Origin: Oxalobacteraceae bacterium
Lineage (GTDB): Bacteria; Pseudomonadota; Gammaproteobacteria; Burkholderiales; Burkholderiaceae_D
Direction of reading: 5' to 3'
NCBI GenBank assembly: GCA_021768485.1
Contig: JAIZVZ010000024.1
Location: 1-48,846, forward strand
Length of the DNA stretch: 48,846 bases
Shown here: in pieces, positions 15,301-24,099 of the stretch
Layout of the letters: the number at the start of each line of letters is the position of its first letter
Position numbering within the stretch: position 1 is the first letter of the stretch
Made by a program: the position numbers and the translations under genes
The notes under the pieces: generated by a model
The model's database searches: none
Told to the model about the DNA's origin: nothing
The model's input: only the letters and a program-made list of their open reading frames with translations

Positions 15301-16940
15301 ATCGTGTAATCGCCGCGCTGCAAGCCGATGGCGCGCACTTGCTTGATGGCGCCCTCCGCGCTCAGCTTGCCAAGCGACACCTGGAACTGATCTTTCTTAC
15401 CCTGCTGGAGCGCCGTCACAAGAGCGGCGTTTGCCTCCATCTCGCCCAGCGCCTGGCCCAGCACCTTCTGCGCATCGTTCACAGCACGCCGGCGGCGGGC
15501 GTTGAGCTCCTGCGCCGCCGCCAGATCGTCGCTGCTTTGCAGCTCGCCGATCTCGATCTCCTTGGCGGCCTGCATCAGGTCACGCGCATCGGACAGCGCC
15601 TCCTCGCTGGTCGCCATGTAGTGGTCCAGGTGGAAGGCCTGCATCCCTTCGGTGATCTTTTCGATGTCCTCCGGCAGATCGCTATGGATCCGACGCGCCA
15701 GCACCTGCGCGGCGCCAGCCACGCCCAACACGTCCACCACCGATCGGTCGACCAGCGCCTCGCCGCCGACGGCCAGCGCCAGGCTATTGATGGAGTTGTA
15801 GGCGCCGATGCCGATGTGCTTGCCCAGCGACTCGCCCGGCGCCTCGCCGGCCAGCTGCTGGAATTCCGACAGGAAGGCGCGCGTTTTCATCGTGCGCAGA
15901 TCGCCGGCGATATCGGCCTCGATCTTGGCATCAGCCTCAGGATCGGCCGTGTATTCGATCACATAGGCCTTCGGCTCAGCAGCCGACTTGTCGATTTCAC
16001 GATTTGCCTCCTGCGCCTTCTTGTGCAGCTGACGCAGCATCTTTTGTTGTTTCAGCAATTCCACCGCCTTTTTCGCATCAGCCAGCTGGATCGGCGCATC
16101 GGTCACGATCGGCTCACGGATTGACTTGATCTCCTCGGCCACCATCTTCGCGGTATCGCCGCGCGCCACGGCCGCGTTGCGCTGCGCCGGCGTCATCATG
16201 GCCTGCTTCTCAGCCCGCAGCTTGTTGGCCTCTTCCTGCAAAGCCTCACGCGACAGGCCGGCCTGCTCGGCGCGCTCGCCGTACTTCGCGGCAAAGCCCA
16301 GGCCTCCGCCTTCAGCCTTCACAGGGTTCAGGTCTTCCACGGAAAGCTGCGCCGGGTCGGCGGCTTCCAGCGGGATCTCGCCAATGCCAGAATCCATGCG
16401 CGCGGCCGCATCGTTCACCAGGTGCTGGCGCTGCACGTTGACCGCCTCGTTGGCGCGCGCCAGCAGCTTGGCATGGTGCTGAAGCCGCAGCTTGGCCTGC
16501 GCAGCGTCCGACAGCTCGGCGACGGTGTCTTCAGGAAATTCGAGCGACTTCGGTTCCCAGCCCATGGTCTGAGCCACAGCCTGGACGAACTTGCGCTCGT
16601 GCTCGCGGGTTTGCGCACGGACGTTTTCGCGCGCCTGCTTTTTGGATTCGGACAGGCCCAGTTCTTTGTCGCGCTTGCGCTGCGCAGCCTTGGCTTCGGT
16701 CGCGGCCTTTTTCTTGTCGGCGGCTTCTTTTTTGTAGTCCGACTCGCTACGTACCGCGCGCAGTTTGAGGTAGTTCAGCTTGCCGCCGGCGCCGCCGATC
16801 ACGTGCGCTGAGCCGTCAGCTTGAGGCTGGATCAGCAGCGGCTGGCCTTTTGTGCCTGGACCGTGCGGATGGATCGTGACCCATCTCGCGCCATCAGGGA
16901 TCGAAGCGGCTTTCAGAAATAGGATTGGCTTTGTCGTCAT
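12393..16940 (-). CDS. Giant polyvalent protein with SNF2/DExH-type helicase domain (1515 aa)
   Basis: N-terminal tag PILFLKA (residues 5-11), then a lysine/alanine-rich coiled coil (about 50-130) and a long helical region without recognised domains. The helicase core is C-terminal: Walker A GTGSGKS with Lys1024, DESQ box at 1153-1156, and a motif VI-like GQRQGRIFRTGQ near 1440. It is the SNF2-like superfamily-2 type found in phage polyvalent proteins such as P1 Dar/Ddr proteins, which are packaged in heads and injected to protect DNA from restriction. A role as injected antirestriction or DNA-remodelling protein is inference. The ATG is 6 nt after a promoter-like hexamer. Confidence 0.85.
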   Translation of the reverse strand: MTTKPILFLKAASIPDGARWVTIHPHGPGTKGQPLLIQPQADGSAHVIGGAGGKLNYLKLRAVRSESDYKKEAADKKKAATEAKAAQRKRDKELGLSESKKQARENVRAQTREHERKFVQAVAQTMGWEPKSLEFPEDTVAELSDAAQAKLRLQHHAKLLARANEAVNVQRQHLVNDAAARMDSGIGEIPLEAADPAQLSVEDLNPVKAEGGGLGFAAKYGERAEQAGLSREALQEEANKLRAEKQAMMTPAQRNAAVARGDTAKMVAEEIKSIREPIVTDAPIQLADAKKAVELLKQQKMLRQLHKKAQEANREIDKSAAEPKAYVIEYTADPEADAKIEADIAGDLRTMKTRAFLSEFQQLAGEAPGESLGKHIGIGAYNSINSLALAVGGEALVDRSVVDVLGVAGAAQVLARRIHSDLPEDIEKITEGMQAFHLDHYMATSEEALSDARDLMQAAKEIEIGELQSSDDLAAAQELNARRRRAVNDAQKVLGQALGEMEANAALVTALQQGKKDQFQVSLGKLSAEGAIKQVRAIGLQRGDYTIEDVAGDRFLTINAAGLDRLSKPVNREDVEQVRRNIAIIRGDQDQDGWLPLGVANRPDLAMDVKAGAAPSLAEPFKAGEDLEQSLRDYIGGRAADGDTPGDIVADIQSAEFFQKAGAGRAEAYRAALDAVAPLKGEDGKQARAEALADRFEGYADAFVEARHGGARSTLNKQKFEVNQHAVDALHRALAETPEGTAAYKPIGELTRQDQTAIREFFHRNVARESDDAGALRRELEQHTAAEPEAETEDMFGDTVPNPVHGEWRARRDELAGKVKSSTLTWAKYVESMHGNENAYASVQDLIRSKVGKSFADVHNKLNPAAPIKTGKAVIRNNLNHLDAVDPAAREARMAKDRAMVDSLRERSGGRYASGSVTDKLDAAREHTAAMEQAQMGFFADDAPPDEAKEIEVGQDERHSIGHAAERQIAGMMPHVGANFKPGQPTKIWSPSMSGGKNAARQRLVKLVDANKRVVAAFGTGSGKSLLQLSAFTHLKEQGKAKRGLFLVPSIVQGQFSGEALRYLEPGKFNWHIQPGAGREERIAAYKNPEHDFAVMTHQSFRDDMLHLGAKHAGVPESEMSDRLNAMTDDERKQWMGDLMKREGINFDYLTVDESQNTLNRAGKENSGLANVVDALSHHTPHYLLASGDPVKNDASEVYDLLRKMDPARYSDRSAFMRRYGADTLASKDALKREMARFVYPSKIDPDVAAERKTETVPLSAGQKLALGELDRHFSAARVARMEGKVDVAAMRGISPNSFAGVPEDQHEAVAKNLQANLGILKASATQRVINTHEDNAKVDHISKMAAERKGKPGVVFAHSLEAVQAITKRLEKEGHRVVSLTGADSSKEKERKRLAFNPEQGEASADILVASDAGATGMNVQRGEWLVQMDTPQTAMTHGQRQGRIFRTGQKNNVELTDLVADHPEERKARDRLSKKYGLREMMTSSMEGLDDSGVAGYLKQAQAQKDDSQASMF

Positions 16941-16946
16941 TCACCC

Positions 16947-16962
16947 ATGGTAGGTTCACGAC
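16947..16962 (-). promoter_or_regulatory. Promoter-like element, leaderless spacing, before the 1515-aa gene
   Basis: Minus strand: GTCGTGA-ACC-TACCAT, then GGGTGA and ATG (16940). GGTGA next to the ATG is the only purine run and is too close for a normal SD. Confidence 0.72.
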
Positions 16963-16980
16963 ACCGAACCATGGCGAACT

Positions 16981-17256
16981 GCTGCGATAGTCAATACCTA
17001 TCGACACCTAGTAACCAATAGGTGACCTTAATTGGTTACCACTAAGTGTTTGATTTCATTCTTCTTTCTAGTAGTAGTAACCTAGTATCCAGAATAGATA
17101 ATAATAGATACTATGTGAGAGAGCTATTTCTAATAGGTAATACTCTCACGTTTATATATGTCTTGCGCCGCAAGTTCCGGTTTCTGGTTACCCTTTTAAA
17201 ATCAATGACTTATAAATTGGTTCAGAAACCTTGGTTACCCATTCCGGTTACCGCCT
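16981..17256. repeat. AT-rich intergenic region with repeated GGTTACC/GTAACC motifs
   Basis: About 290 bp without a credible gene, far more AT-rich than the flanks. GGTTACC occurs at 17034, 17186, 17233 and 17246, and the inverse GTAACC near 17011 and 17078, with related GGTGACC at 17021; AATAGRT and TAGTA repeats fill the middle. Iterated short repeats in AT-rich DNA are typical of replication origins or multi-site regulator binding regions. Nothing else (tRNA, terminator) is seen. Confidence 0.5.
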
Positions 17257-17580
17257 CTAAATTCCGGCGTCTGTATCGACCAAGGTGAAGGCCTCGCCCT
17301 CGGCGTCGGTCACCACGTTTGAGCCGAGATTGAAGCTAGCGTTCTGCCGATACTCCTCGGCGGCGCACTCAAGTGCATCGGCCAGGCCGGAATGCAGCGG
17401 CATGCGGTCGATCACCGACTGGTCCATGTAGTCGCCCAGCAGGTGCAGATTTTCGCGGGTGTAGAAGCGCTTCAGCACCGCCTTGACCAGATACCAATAC
17501 GCGCCAAAGCACCGGTATCGGCGCGGGTCTTCCTGCAGCAGCTGGAGCGTGCTAGCCGCGAAAGTCTTCGGGTTCATCAT
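17257..17580 (-). CDS. Uncharacterised protein coupled to the DarB-like gene (107 aa)
   Basis: MMNPKTFAASTLQLLQEDPR, a helical N-terminal half (YRCFGAYWYLVKAVLKRFYTRENLHLLGDYMDQSVIDRM), then a more polar C-terminus. The start overlaps the stop of the 1984-aa gene by 4 nt (ATGA), so the two are translated together. A small partner directly after a DarB-like protein could assist its stability or packaging; that is only a context argument. It ends at the AT-rich repeat region, with no terminator visible. Confidence 0.65.
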   Translation of the reverse strand: MMNPKTFAASTLQLLQEDPRRYRCFGAYWYLVKAVLKRFYTRENLHLLGDYMDQSVIDRMPLHSGLADALECAAEEYRQNASFNLGSNVVTDAEGEAFTLVDTDAGI

Positions 17581-20500
17581 GCGGCCTCCTTCTTGTCGGC
17601 GATGCCGATCTGTTCATTGATCACGTCGCGCAGCTTGTCGGCGGCGCTGCGCCCGCCATAGTTATACGACGGCGGCGCAAACGGGCCGCTCAGGTTGTAA
17701 TCCCGAAGCTGGCCGAGCGTCATGTCGGCAACGCCTGCCTCATCGGCATGGTGCAGCAGCTGCTCCAGGTGGCGCTTGCTGTTGCCGTAGCCCTGCGCCA
17801 GCACGCGCACTGTTTCGGCGTGGATGTTGTCCTTGTTGTGCCGCATGCCGCTCTCGACCATCGCCTCGGCCAGGTCGCGGTGGCCCGACGCAATCGCCAT
17901 CGCGACCAGCGCATTGTGCACGCTGCTCTTGCGGTGACGGCCGACGGCATATGCGCTGTGGTCGACGCCGGCGGCATCCTCCATAGAATGGTTCAGGCCG
18001 CCCAGGTGGCGCGCGCGTGCCCAGAGCATGGTGAGCGCCTTTTTCGGATAGCTGGCCACGTGGCCGGAGTCGCCGTAGCTGTCGTTCGATCCAGATACCT
18101 TGGCCAGCGGCAGGATGGCGCGCACGGCGTCGCGGATGTTGTCCGCGCGCCGGATGCGGTCGACCTGTTCGTTTTCCAGGCGCGCCTTGGCTTCTTTCAC
18201 CAGCGCCGACGACGTGCCGTAGCCGGTGGTACCGCCGCTCATCTCGTTCAGCAGCGGCGTTATCGGGTTGCGGTGCTGATTGCTGTAGCTGGTGTCCTTG
18301 TACTTCCGCGCTGCGCGCGAGCTCGACTTGCCGCGCTTGCCCGACACGTGCTCGGAGCCGATCGTAGAACTGCGCCGTGCTTCCATCCAACCCTGGATTG
18401 CCTTCTCCTTGGCGGCATCGGTCGGCAACAGGTAGTCGTGCGTGTCGTGCAGCTTCTGCTGCTCATAGCTCTCCGCCATCTTGATATCGCCGGTTTCCTT
18501 GTGGACCATAGCCTGCGTGCCATAAGGCATGCGGAATTTGTACGCCTTCACACCATCCTTGATCTGCCGCTGGATCAGATCGTGATTCGCCTCCAGCACC
18601 GCCGACGGCATGTTCTTCACCTCGTCCCAGCTGGTCAGGCTGTTCAGGCTGGCGGCCGCCGCCTCTTCCATCTTAGCCCGCACCTCGCCGGCCTCTGCCG
18701 CTGCATCGAGCTCGAACGGCTTGGCATCGCCGAATTCCTTCAGCGGCACAGTCACCGGCCGGCCGCCGGCGGTGTCGGCATAGCGGCGCATGGTCACAGT
18801 GCCAGCGCGCATATTGACGCCGGTGACGACCATCTTGCCATCCTTGGCGAAGTCCAGACCCGCGCCGGCGGTCAGCACCGCACCGGTGTCCGGATGGATC
18901 AGGATATCGGTGTCGCTGTCGAGCGCGGCCTTGGCCGGGAAGTATTTGTTGTTGAAAAGCGACGCCTTGGCCGCTTCGACCTTGGCGCGCAGGCGCGTGG
19001 CGCTGCTGCTATCCTTGTTTTTCAGCGCCTTGTAGCTGCGCTGCATATCCTGGAAGCGGACGAACTGCGAGACGGCGTCCACGCGCTGGCCGGCCTCGTA
19101 ACGCTGCAGCGCCGCCGCCTTGTCTTCCTCGAACTTCGCGCGCGCCGCCTCAGGATCGGCCGCCAGCATGATGCGCATATCGTCCAGGCTGAAGGCGCCT
19201 TCACGAGCCAGGTTCTCGACGCGATCGCCACCGTTCCACAGCAGATCCTGCCAATCCTTCTTGGCGGCCACGGCCTGGTAGCGGTAGCCGTCAAACGAAC
19301 CGCGCGACAGGTAGGCATGAATGCGCACGGCCTCGTTCAGGTTGCCCTGACGCAGCCCGCGCCCATTGCGCTGCTGGAGCGTCGCCGGCTCCCATGGCGT
19401 GTCCAGGTTGTGGATGTCGGTGGTCTTCTGCTGCAAGTTCAGGCCTTCGGCCATGGTGCAGTTGCCGATCACGGCATCCAGCCGGCCGGCATTCAGCGCG
19501 TCAGCGATGTTCTGGCGCTTTACGGCGGAACTGGCCACCTTGGCGTTGATGATGCCGATCCGCTTGCGGTCGAAACCGGCAGCAACCAGCGCCGCGGCGA
19601 TCTTCTCGTGCGAGTCGACGTATTCCGAGAAAATGATCTGTGCGCCGTCCTTCTTGCCCTCGGCTGCATGCTTCGCGAGCTCGGTGTATTTCGGGCTCAC
19701 CTCACCGGCGTGCGCCGCCGGGTCAAGCAGCTCCAGGTCCAGCGCTGCCTTGTTCATCTTGTCCATGATGGAGAAGATGTGGCTGTCGCCGGTGCTATCC
19801 TTCTTGCCGGCCGACTCTTCCGCCAGCTCACGCAGGTCGGCGTAAACCTGCTGCTGCGCCTTCGACATGTCGACCAGGTGCATGCGGTCCTGGCGTTTCG
19901 GCAGCACCAGCCCGACCTGCTCAGCCGTGCGGCGGTCGATGTAGCGCGACATGATCTCGCGCAGCTCGGTCAGGTTTTTGAAGCCAGAGACGACCAGCGC
20001 ATCCTCGATGTCGCCCGTGGTGCTGAGTACCTTGTCGCCAGTGAACTCGCAGAAGCGGTCAAGGAATTCTTCGCTGTTGCGCACGCCGATCCGCTCGAAT
20101 GCCTCCGGCGCGATGTGCGACAGCATGGAGTAGATTTCAAGCGGGCTATTCTTCGTTGGCGTGGCCGTCAGGCCGTGCACACCCTTGCCGCCGTTGTTTT
20201 CGCGGATCCAGCGGGTTTTAAGGTTGAAGTCCAGCGCGCGATTGCTCAGGCCCTGGCCGCCGAGGAATTTCGGCGCCTCCCCAAAGCGCGGGCGCGCCGC
20301 GTACAGATTCTTCTGGTGGTGCATCTCGTCGGCGATCAGCATGTCGATGCCGAGATCGTTGAAGTAGATCGCGTCGGTGCGGTCCTTGAACTCTCGCCCG
20401 GCCAGCGCCTGCTCGTAACGCTCCTTGATGGCCTTGCGGCGCTTGTCGCCGGCGTTGCCCATCGACTCGCCGCGCTGCACCCAGAAATCCTGGCTGTAGT

Positions 20501-23500
20501 ATTCCTCTTTTTTGATTGGATCGAGGTCGACCTCTTCAAACGCAGGCTCACTGATGATGATGAAATCATAATGATTTTGCGTCATATCGTGGTACTTGCG
20601 CTTGCGCTCCGCCGCCGTGTCGTCGCGGCCGACCAGCTCGCCGTCCTTCGACATGAAGGTGGCGCCGATCGTCATGACGCGAGAGCCCGGGAACCAGGTC
20701 TGCGATTCCGCGTACCAGTTAGCCAGCACCGACTTCGGCACCACGATGATCGGCCGTTGCGCGCTGCCCTGCAGCTTCGCCATGCGAGCCAGCAGCAGGC
20801 CGCCCAACGTTTTGCCCAGGCCGACGTCGTCGGCGATGATGCCCTTGCCATCGGCGAGGCTGCGACGGAGGCTGCTCCAGCGCCAGTCGCGCACCGTGCG
20901 GTCCGGATTCAGGCCGGGCACATCCATCGGCTCATTGGAATATTCAGGAGCTACAAAGCCACGGAATTTTCGATTGTAGAGCTCTTCCACCTGATCGCGG
21001 TACACGGAGCCGCACAGCCATTCTTTGAATTCGGCGTTCAGCAGCTCCAGCTTCGGCAGGTCTTCCTCTTTGCGCACGCCGGACCGGTTCAGATATTTGT
21101 CTAGCAGCTTGCTGTCGCCATACTGATTGCCGCCGGTCACAGCGTAGACGCCATTGGCGAAAGTGATCACCATAGGCGGCTGCTCACGCGTCCACTTGTT
21201 CGCGCTGTCGCTGTCATTTGCCTTCCAGTTGAAGAACGCGCTCACCACCTCCAGCGGCAGAAACGCGCTATTCAGTTGGAAATCGACGTCGTCCAGCGAC
21301 CTGGCGTCAATGACGCGTTCGAGCTCGGCAGCTTGGCTTTCCAGCTTTCCCTTCATATCCGGCTGCTCGGCAGCCAGCGCGCGCGCGGCGTCCAGCTTCG
21401 GCCACAGCTCGCCTGTCAGGTAGCTGTCCATCGTGGTCCAGCGGTCGGCGCCGAGGAACGCATAGCGCTTGTCGGCGGCCAGCTGCTCGTCGACGTCACC
21501 AGCGTCGCGGCCCAGCCGCTCGGCCAGCTGCGCGCTGGTGAACTCGCCACCGGTCAGCGCCAGAAGCTGTGCGGTGACGTCGAAACTGCCTTCGACCTTG
21601 GCTGCAGTCTTGCCCAGCACGGCGTCGGATAGTTCGCCGTCGCGGTTCACGGCGCCGACCAGTCGGTACAGCGTCTTGTCTACGCTGGCCGCAGTCATCA
21701 AGTTGACGTTGTCTGCTGGGATGCCGTGCTTCTGCACGTACGCGCGAATACCGGCCTCCAGCGCCGGCCGGTCGACCGTGGCGCCGTTGAACAGGCCATC
21801 AATCTCGCTGGCCAGCGCCTGCGCGTCGCTGATGGCTTCATTCTGCATGAACTCGTCGACGCGGTGCCAGCGCGGCGGATCACCTTGCAACACATAGTTC
21901 ACGCCGTCGACAATCTTGGTATCGCCCACCTTGGCGCGGTCGGCATACGGCCGGCGCGCCGCCGCCGACGTGGCCCGCGCCTGCGCAGCCTCATCCGGCA
22001 GCGCGTCCAGCACCTGCTGCATGCTCACCGGTGCGCTTTCGCCGTCAGGTGTGAAGGCCGCAATCGCCTCCGGCACGCCGACCATCGAGCCCTCGACGGT
22101 GATGTCGTTGCCCATGCCGGCCTTGGCGCGCCAGCCTTCGGTCATCGTGCCCAGCACGTTGTCGGCGCCACGCCCGGTGAAGTAGCTGCCGGCGACGAAT
22201 TCATCATCCCAGGCGCCCAGCATTTTGAGCGTCTGCTGGTCGACCGTGCCCAGCGCGCCGGCGACGTCGTCCGGCCGCTTTCGCAGATAGATCACGTCCG
22301 TCGTCACCTCGGTGTGTGAGTGCTCGAACGCGGTATTCGGCATGCGCTGGGCGCCGAGGAATTCTCCCTTGCGCAACAGGTTCTCACGGAAGCCGCGCGC
22401 GGACTTGCTGTCCATGATGCCGGTCGGCACCACCAGCGCCACCAGGCCGCCAGGCGCGCACTTGTCCAGCGCTGTATCGGTGAAATATTGCTCGCAGGTG
22501 GCCAGGTCGACCTTGTCATCCTTGGCGAGAAAGCCGCGCGGGCCGTACGGCGGATTGCCGATCACCACATCGAACTGGCGGTCGTCGGTGACGGCGAAGC
22601 GCTCCAGCGATCCGGTTACTATCTCGTGGCGTGCGCCGTGCAGCACCTGCGCCACCTGCGCGCTGATCGGATCAAGCTCGACGCCGGTAACTCGCACGCC
22701 GGCCGGCGCAGTGTGCAGGAATACGCCGGTGGCGCAACTTGGCTCCAGCGCTGTGCCGGCCTTGAAGCCCAGCCGGCCGAGCGTGGTCCACATGGCGGCG
22801 GCCACGTCGGGATCGGTATAGAACTCGTTCAGGCTGTCGCCGCAGCCGCCGTTGCCGCTGTACTGGCGCAGTAGCGCCGGGTCGGCGGCGTCGGTTTCCA
22901 GCGCGGCGATGACGGCGGCATTGATCTCGCGGCGCTTCACCTTGCTGGTGCCGGCGGCCACTCCGAATGGAGTACCTGGCGCTGGTGGCGCCATCACAGC
23001 AGGATCCTGCGCCACTGGCGCCGCAGGGGCGTCATCTATCACACTGGAATCCGACGGCTTCGCCTTTTTGGCGCGCACGCGCTTCGGCTTCACCTTGGCC
23101 GCAGGCTCTGGCGCTGGCGCCGCCGGCGCGCTGCCGAACTCCTCGGTCACCTCATCCAGCGTCTTGCCAGTCAGCTTCGACAGCAGGCCCAGCACCTGGC
23201 CGGCCTGCTTCATCGGCGCCGTCAGGATCATCTTGCGCACGCCCTCGCGGCCGCCGTACTGCGCGAGCACGCTGTCCAGTGTCGGCGCTGCTGGCGCCGG
23301 CGCGGCAGCGGGCGCCTCGGGGTGCTGAGCGAATAGGTCCAGCGTCTGGCCGGGCCTGACGGCCGGCTGCACGTCGAATAGCGACGGCTGGTGCGGCGTC
23401 TGCTGGTGCAGCTTCACCTTCTGGACGCGGGTATGCGGCTTGACGACAGTGCCGTCCTTGCGCACTGACGCCGCCACGTGCACGGGCGCATCAAACAGCG

Positions 23501-23531
23501 CGAGCTGGGTTTTGGTGAAGAGGATAAGCAT
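17577..23531 (-). CDS. DarB-like antirestriction protein: N6-adenine methyltransferase fused to SNF2-type helicase (1984 aa)
   Basis: N-terminal tag LILFTKTQ and RKDGTVVKPHTR (residues 2-36), an Ala/Pro-rich linker, then a methyltransferase: AdoMet site near GVELDP (about 280) and catalytic NPPY at 326-329. A SNF2-type helicase follows: GLGKT with Lys907, DEMH at 1068-1071, and RNGRGLRQG near 1385. The C-terminal region has ankyrin-like helical pairs (HNALVAMAIASGHRDLAEAMVESG). This is the architecture of phage DarB-type polyvalent proteins; P1 DarB enters the cell with the DNA and protects it in cis from type I restriction. A promoter-like element lies upstream with a leader of about 22 nt lacking an SD. 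Confidence 0.9.
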   Translation of the reverse strand: MLILFTKTQLALFDAPVHVAASVRKDGTVVKPHTRVQKVKLHQQTPHQPSLFDVQPAVRPGQTLDLFAQHPEAPAAAPAPAAPTLDSVLAQYGGREGVRKMILTAPMKQAGQVLGLLSKLTGKTLDEVTEEFGSAPAAPAPEPAAKVKPKRVRAKKAKPSDSSVIDDAPAAPVAQDPAVMAPPAPGTPFGVAAGTSKVKRREINAAVIAALETDAADPALLRQYSGNGGCGDSLNEFYTDPDVAAAMWTTLGRLGFKAGTALEPSCATGVFLHTAPAGVRVTGVELDPISAQVAQVLHGARHEIVTGSLERFAVTDDRQFDVVIGNPPYGPRGFLAKDDKVDLATCEQYFTDTALDKCAPGGLVALVVPTGIMDSKSARGFRENLLRKGEFLGAQRMPNTAFEHSHTEVTTDVIYLRKRPDDVAGALGTVDQQTLKMLGAWDDEFVAGSYFTGRGADNVLGTMTEGWRAKAGMGNDITVEGSMVGVPEAIAAFTPDGESAPVSMQQVLDALPDEAAQARATSAAARRPYADRAKVGDTKIVDGVNYVLQGDPPRWHRVDEFMQNEAISDAQALASEIDGLFNGATVDRPALEAGIRAYVQKHGIPADNVNLMTAASVDKTLYRLVGAVNRDGELSDAVLGKTAAKVEGSFDVTAQLLALTGGEFTSAQLAERLGRDAGDVDEQLAADKRYAFLGADRWTTMDSYLTGELWPKLDAARALAAEQPDMKGKLESQAAELERVIDARSLDDVDFQLNSAFLPLEVVSAFFNWKANDSDSANKWTREQPPMVITFANGVYAVTGGNQYGDSKLLDKYLNRSGVRKEEDLPKLELLNAEFKEWLCGSVYRDQVEELYNRKFRGFVAPEYSNEPMDVPGLNPDRTVRDWRWSSLRRSLADGKGIIADDVGLGKTLGGLLLARMAKLQGSAQRPIIVVPKSVLANWYAESQTWFPGSRVMTIGATFMSKDGELVGRDDTAAERKRKYHDMTQNHYDFIIISEPAFEEVDLDPIKKEEYYSQDFWVQRGESMGNAGDKRRKAIKERYEQALAGREFKDRTDAIYFNDLGIDMLIADEMHHQKNLYAARPRFGEAPKFLGGQGLSNRALDFNLKTRWIRENNGGKGVHGLTATPTKNSPLEIYSMLSHIAPEAFERIGVRNSEEFLDRFCEFTGDKVLSTTGDIEDALVVSGFKNLTELREIMSRYIDRRTAEQVGLVLPKRQDRMHLVDMSKAQQQVYADLRELAEESAGKKDSTGDSHIFSIMDKMNKAALDLELLDPAAHAGEVSPKYTELAKHAAEGKKDGAQIIFSEYVDSHEKIAAALVAAGFDRKRIGIINAKVASSAVKRQNIADALNAGRLDAVIGNCTMAEGLNLQQKTTDIHNLDTPWEPATLQQRNGRGLRQGNLNEAVRIHAYLSRGSFDGYRYQAVAAKKDWQDLLWNGGDRVENLAREGAFSLDDMRIMLAADPEAARAKFEEDKAAALQRYEAGQRVDAVSQFVRFQDMQRSYKALKNKDSSSATRLRAKVEAAKASLFNNKYFPAKAALDSDTDILIHPDTGAVLTAGAGLDFAKDGKMVVTGVNMRAGTVTMRRYADTAGGRPVTVPLKEFGDAKPFELDAAAEAGEVRAKMEEAAAASLNSLTSWDEVKNMPSAVLEANHDLIQRQIKDGVKAYKFRMPYGTQAMVHKETGDIKMAESYEQQKLHDTHDYLLPTDAAKEKAIQGWMEARRSSTIGSEHVSGKRGKSSSRAARKYKDTSYSNQHRNPITPLLNEMSGGTTGYGTSSALVKEAKARLENEQVDRIRRADNIRDAVRAILPLAKVSGSNDSYGDSGHVASYPKKALTMLWARARHLGGLNHSMEDAAGVDHSAYAVGRHRKSSVHNALVAMAIASGHRDLAEAMVESGMRHNKDNIHAETVRVLAQGYGNSKRHLEQLLHHADEAGVADMTLGQLRDYNLSGPFAPPSYNYGGRSAADKLRDVINEQIGIADKKEAA

Positions 23532-23559
23532 ACTGAGCGCCGATCATTGGTCAGCGCTT

Positions 23560-23575
23560 AGTATCCCTTCACGAC
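23560..23575 (-). promoter_or_regulatory. Promoter-like element before the DarB-like gene
   Basis: Minus strand: GTCGTGA-AGG-GATACT. The ATG at 23531 is 28 nt past the hexamer, so this copy has a short leader rather than leaderless spacing. Confidence 0.7.
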
Positions 23576-23577
23576 AC

Positions 23578-24099
23578 TCAATCGCCTCGCAGGAAGACGA
23601 TGGCCTTCAGCATGCCAGGCGCTTTGGCCGTGGCTCGCACCTTGGCGATGAATTCATCGCGCGGCATGGCGACGATGCCGCCAAAGAAACGCGGGTCATC
23701 GTAGTGTGCGAGGTAGGCGGCCTTAGCGGATTCGATGCTGTCGAATCCCAGGTAGCACTTGTCCTCGTCGTACACGTCCCAGTTCTTCCGCTTCATCTGG
23801 CGGACGATGTAGACCTCCGGCGCATCCGGCGTCAGGCCCATGTAGACGTCGACCGGGTCGCCGTCTGCGCCCTCGCTGCCAATCACCTCGCCGTAGTCGT
23901 ATTTGAACACGGTCCGCCACGCACGGCCGGTTTCGTCGACGCCCTCGCGCACGGTGCCGGCTGGGTTCTCGATCGCGATCGTCAGGCCATGCCAGTCACG
24001 GTGCGGCTTCGGGTACTTGCTCGACGCTTTCTGCGCGGCAGTTGGTTCAGTGTAGCCGGGCACGCCGCGCGGCATGTCGGCTTTCAGCAGGATGATCAT
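23578..24099 (-). CDS. Inorganic-pyrophosphatase-fold polyvalent-type protein
   Basis: 173 aa. The core GEVIGSEGADGDPVDVYMG (residues 70-88, with Asp79, Asp81, Asp84) followed by EVYIVRQ and YDEDKCYLGF matches the pyrophosphatase-like domain known from phage polyvalent proteins. It has end tags: N-terminal MIILLKADMPRGVPG and C-terminal LKAIVFLRGD, similar to the tags of other effector-type proteins here. True pyrophosphatases use several Asp to hold metal; the DGDPVD core keeps that pattern, so activity on pyrophosphate or a nucleotide is possible but unproven. It starts inside the stop of the minor head gene (ATGA), implying co-expression with virion assembly. Confidence 0.78.
   Translation of the reverse strand: MIILLKADMPRGVPGYTEPTAAQKASSKYPKPHRDWHGLTIAIENPAGTVREGVDETGRAWRTVFKYDYGEVIGSEGADGDPVDVYMGLTPDAPEVYIVRQMKRKNWDVYDEDKCYLGFDSIESAKAAYLAHYDDPRFFGGIVAMPRDEFIAKVRATAKAPGMLKAIVFLRGD

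Noticed and set aside
13647-16124. Plus-strand open frame of 825 codons
   Set aside because: Antisense to the 1515-aa helicase gene; no motifs and shadow-type His/Arg/Leu-rich composition.
17046-17288. 80-aa plus-strand frame in the AT-rich region
   Set aside because: No ribosome site, low complexity Ser/Arg/Phe-rich start, and it runs through the repeat motifs; better read as non-coding.
17748-21104. Plus-strand open frame of 1118 codons
   Set aside because: Antisense to the DarB-like gene; composition is that of a shadow frame.
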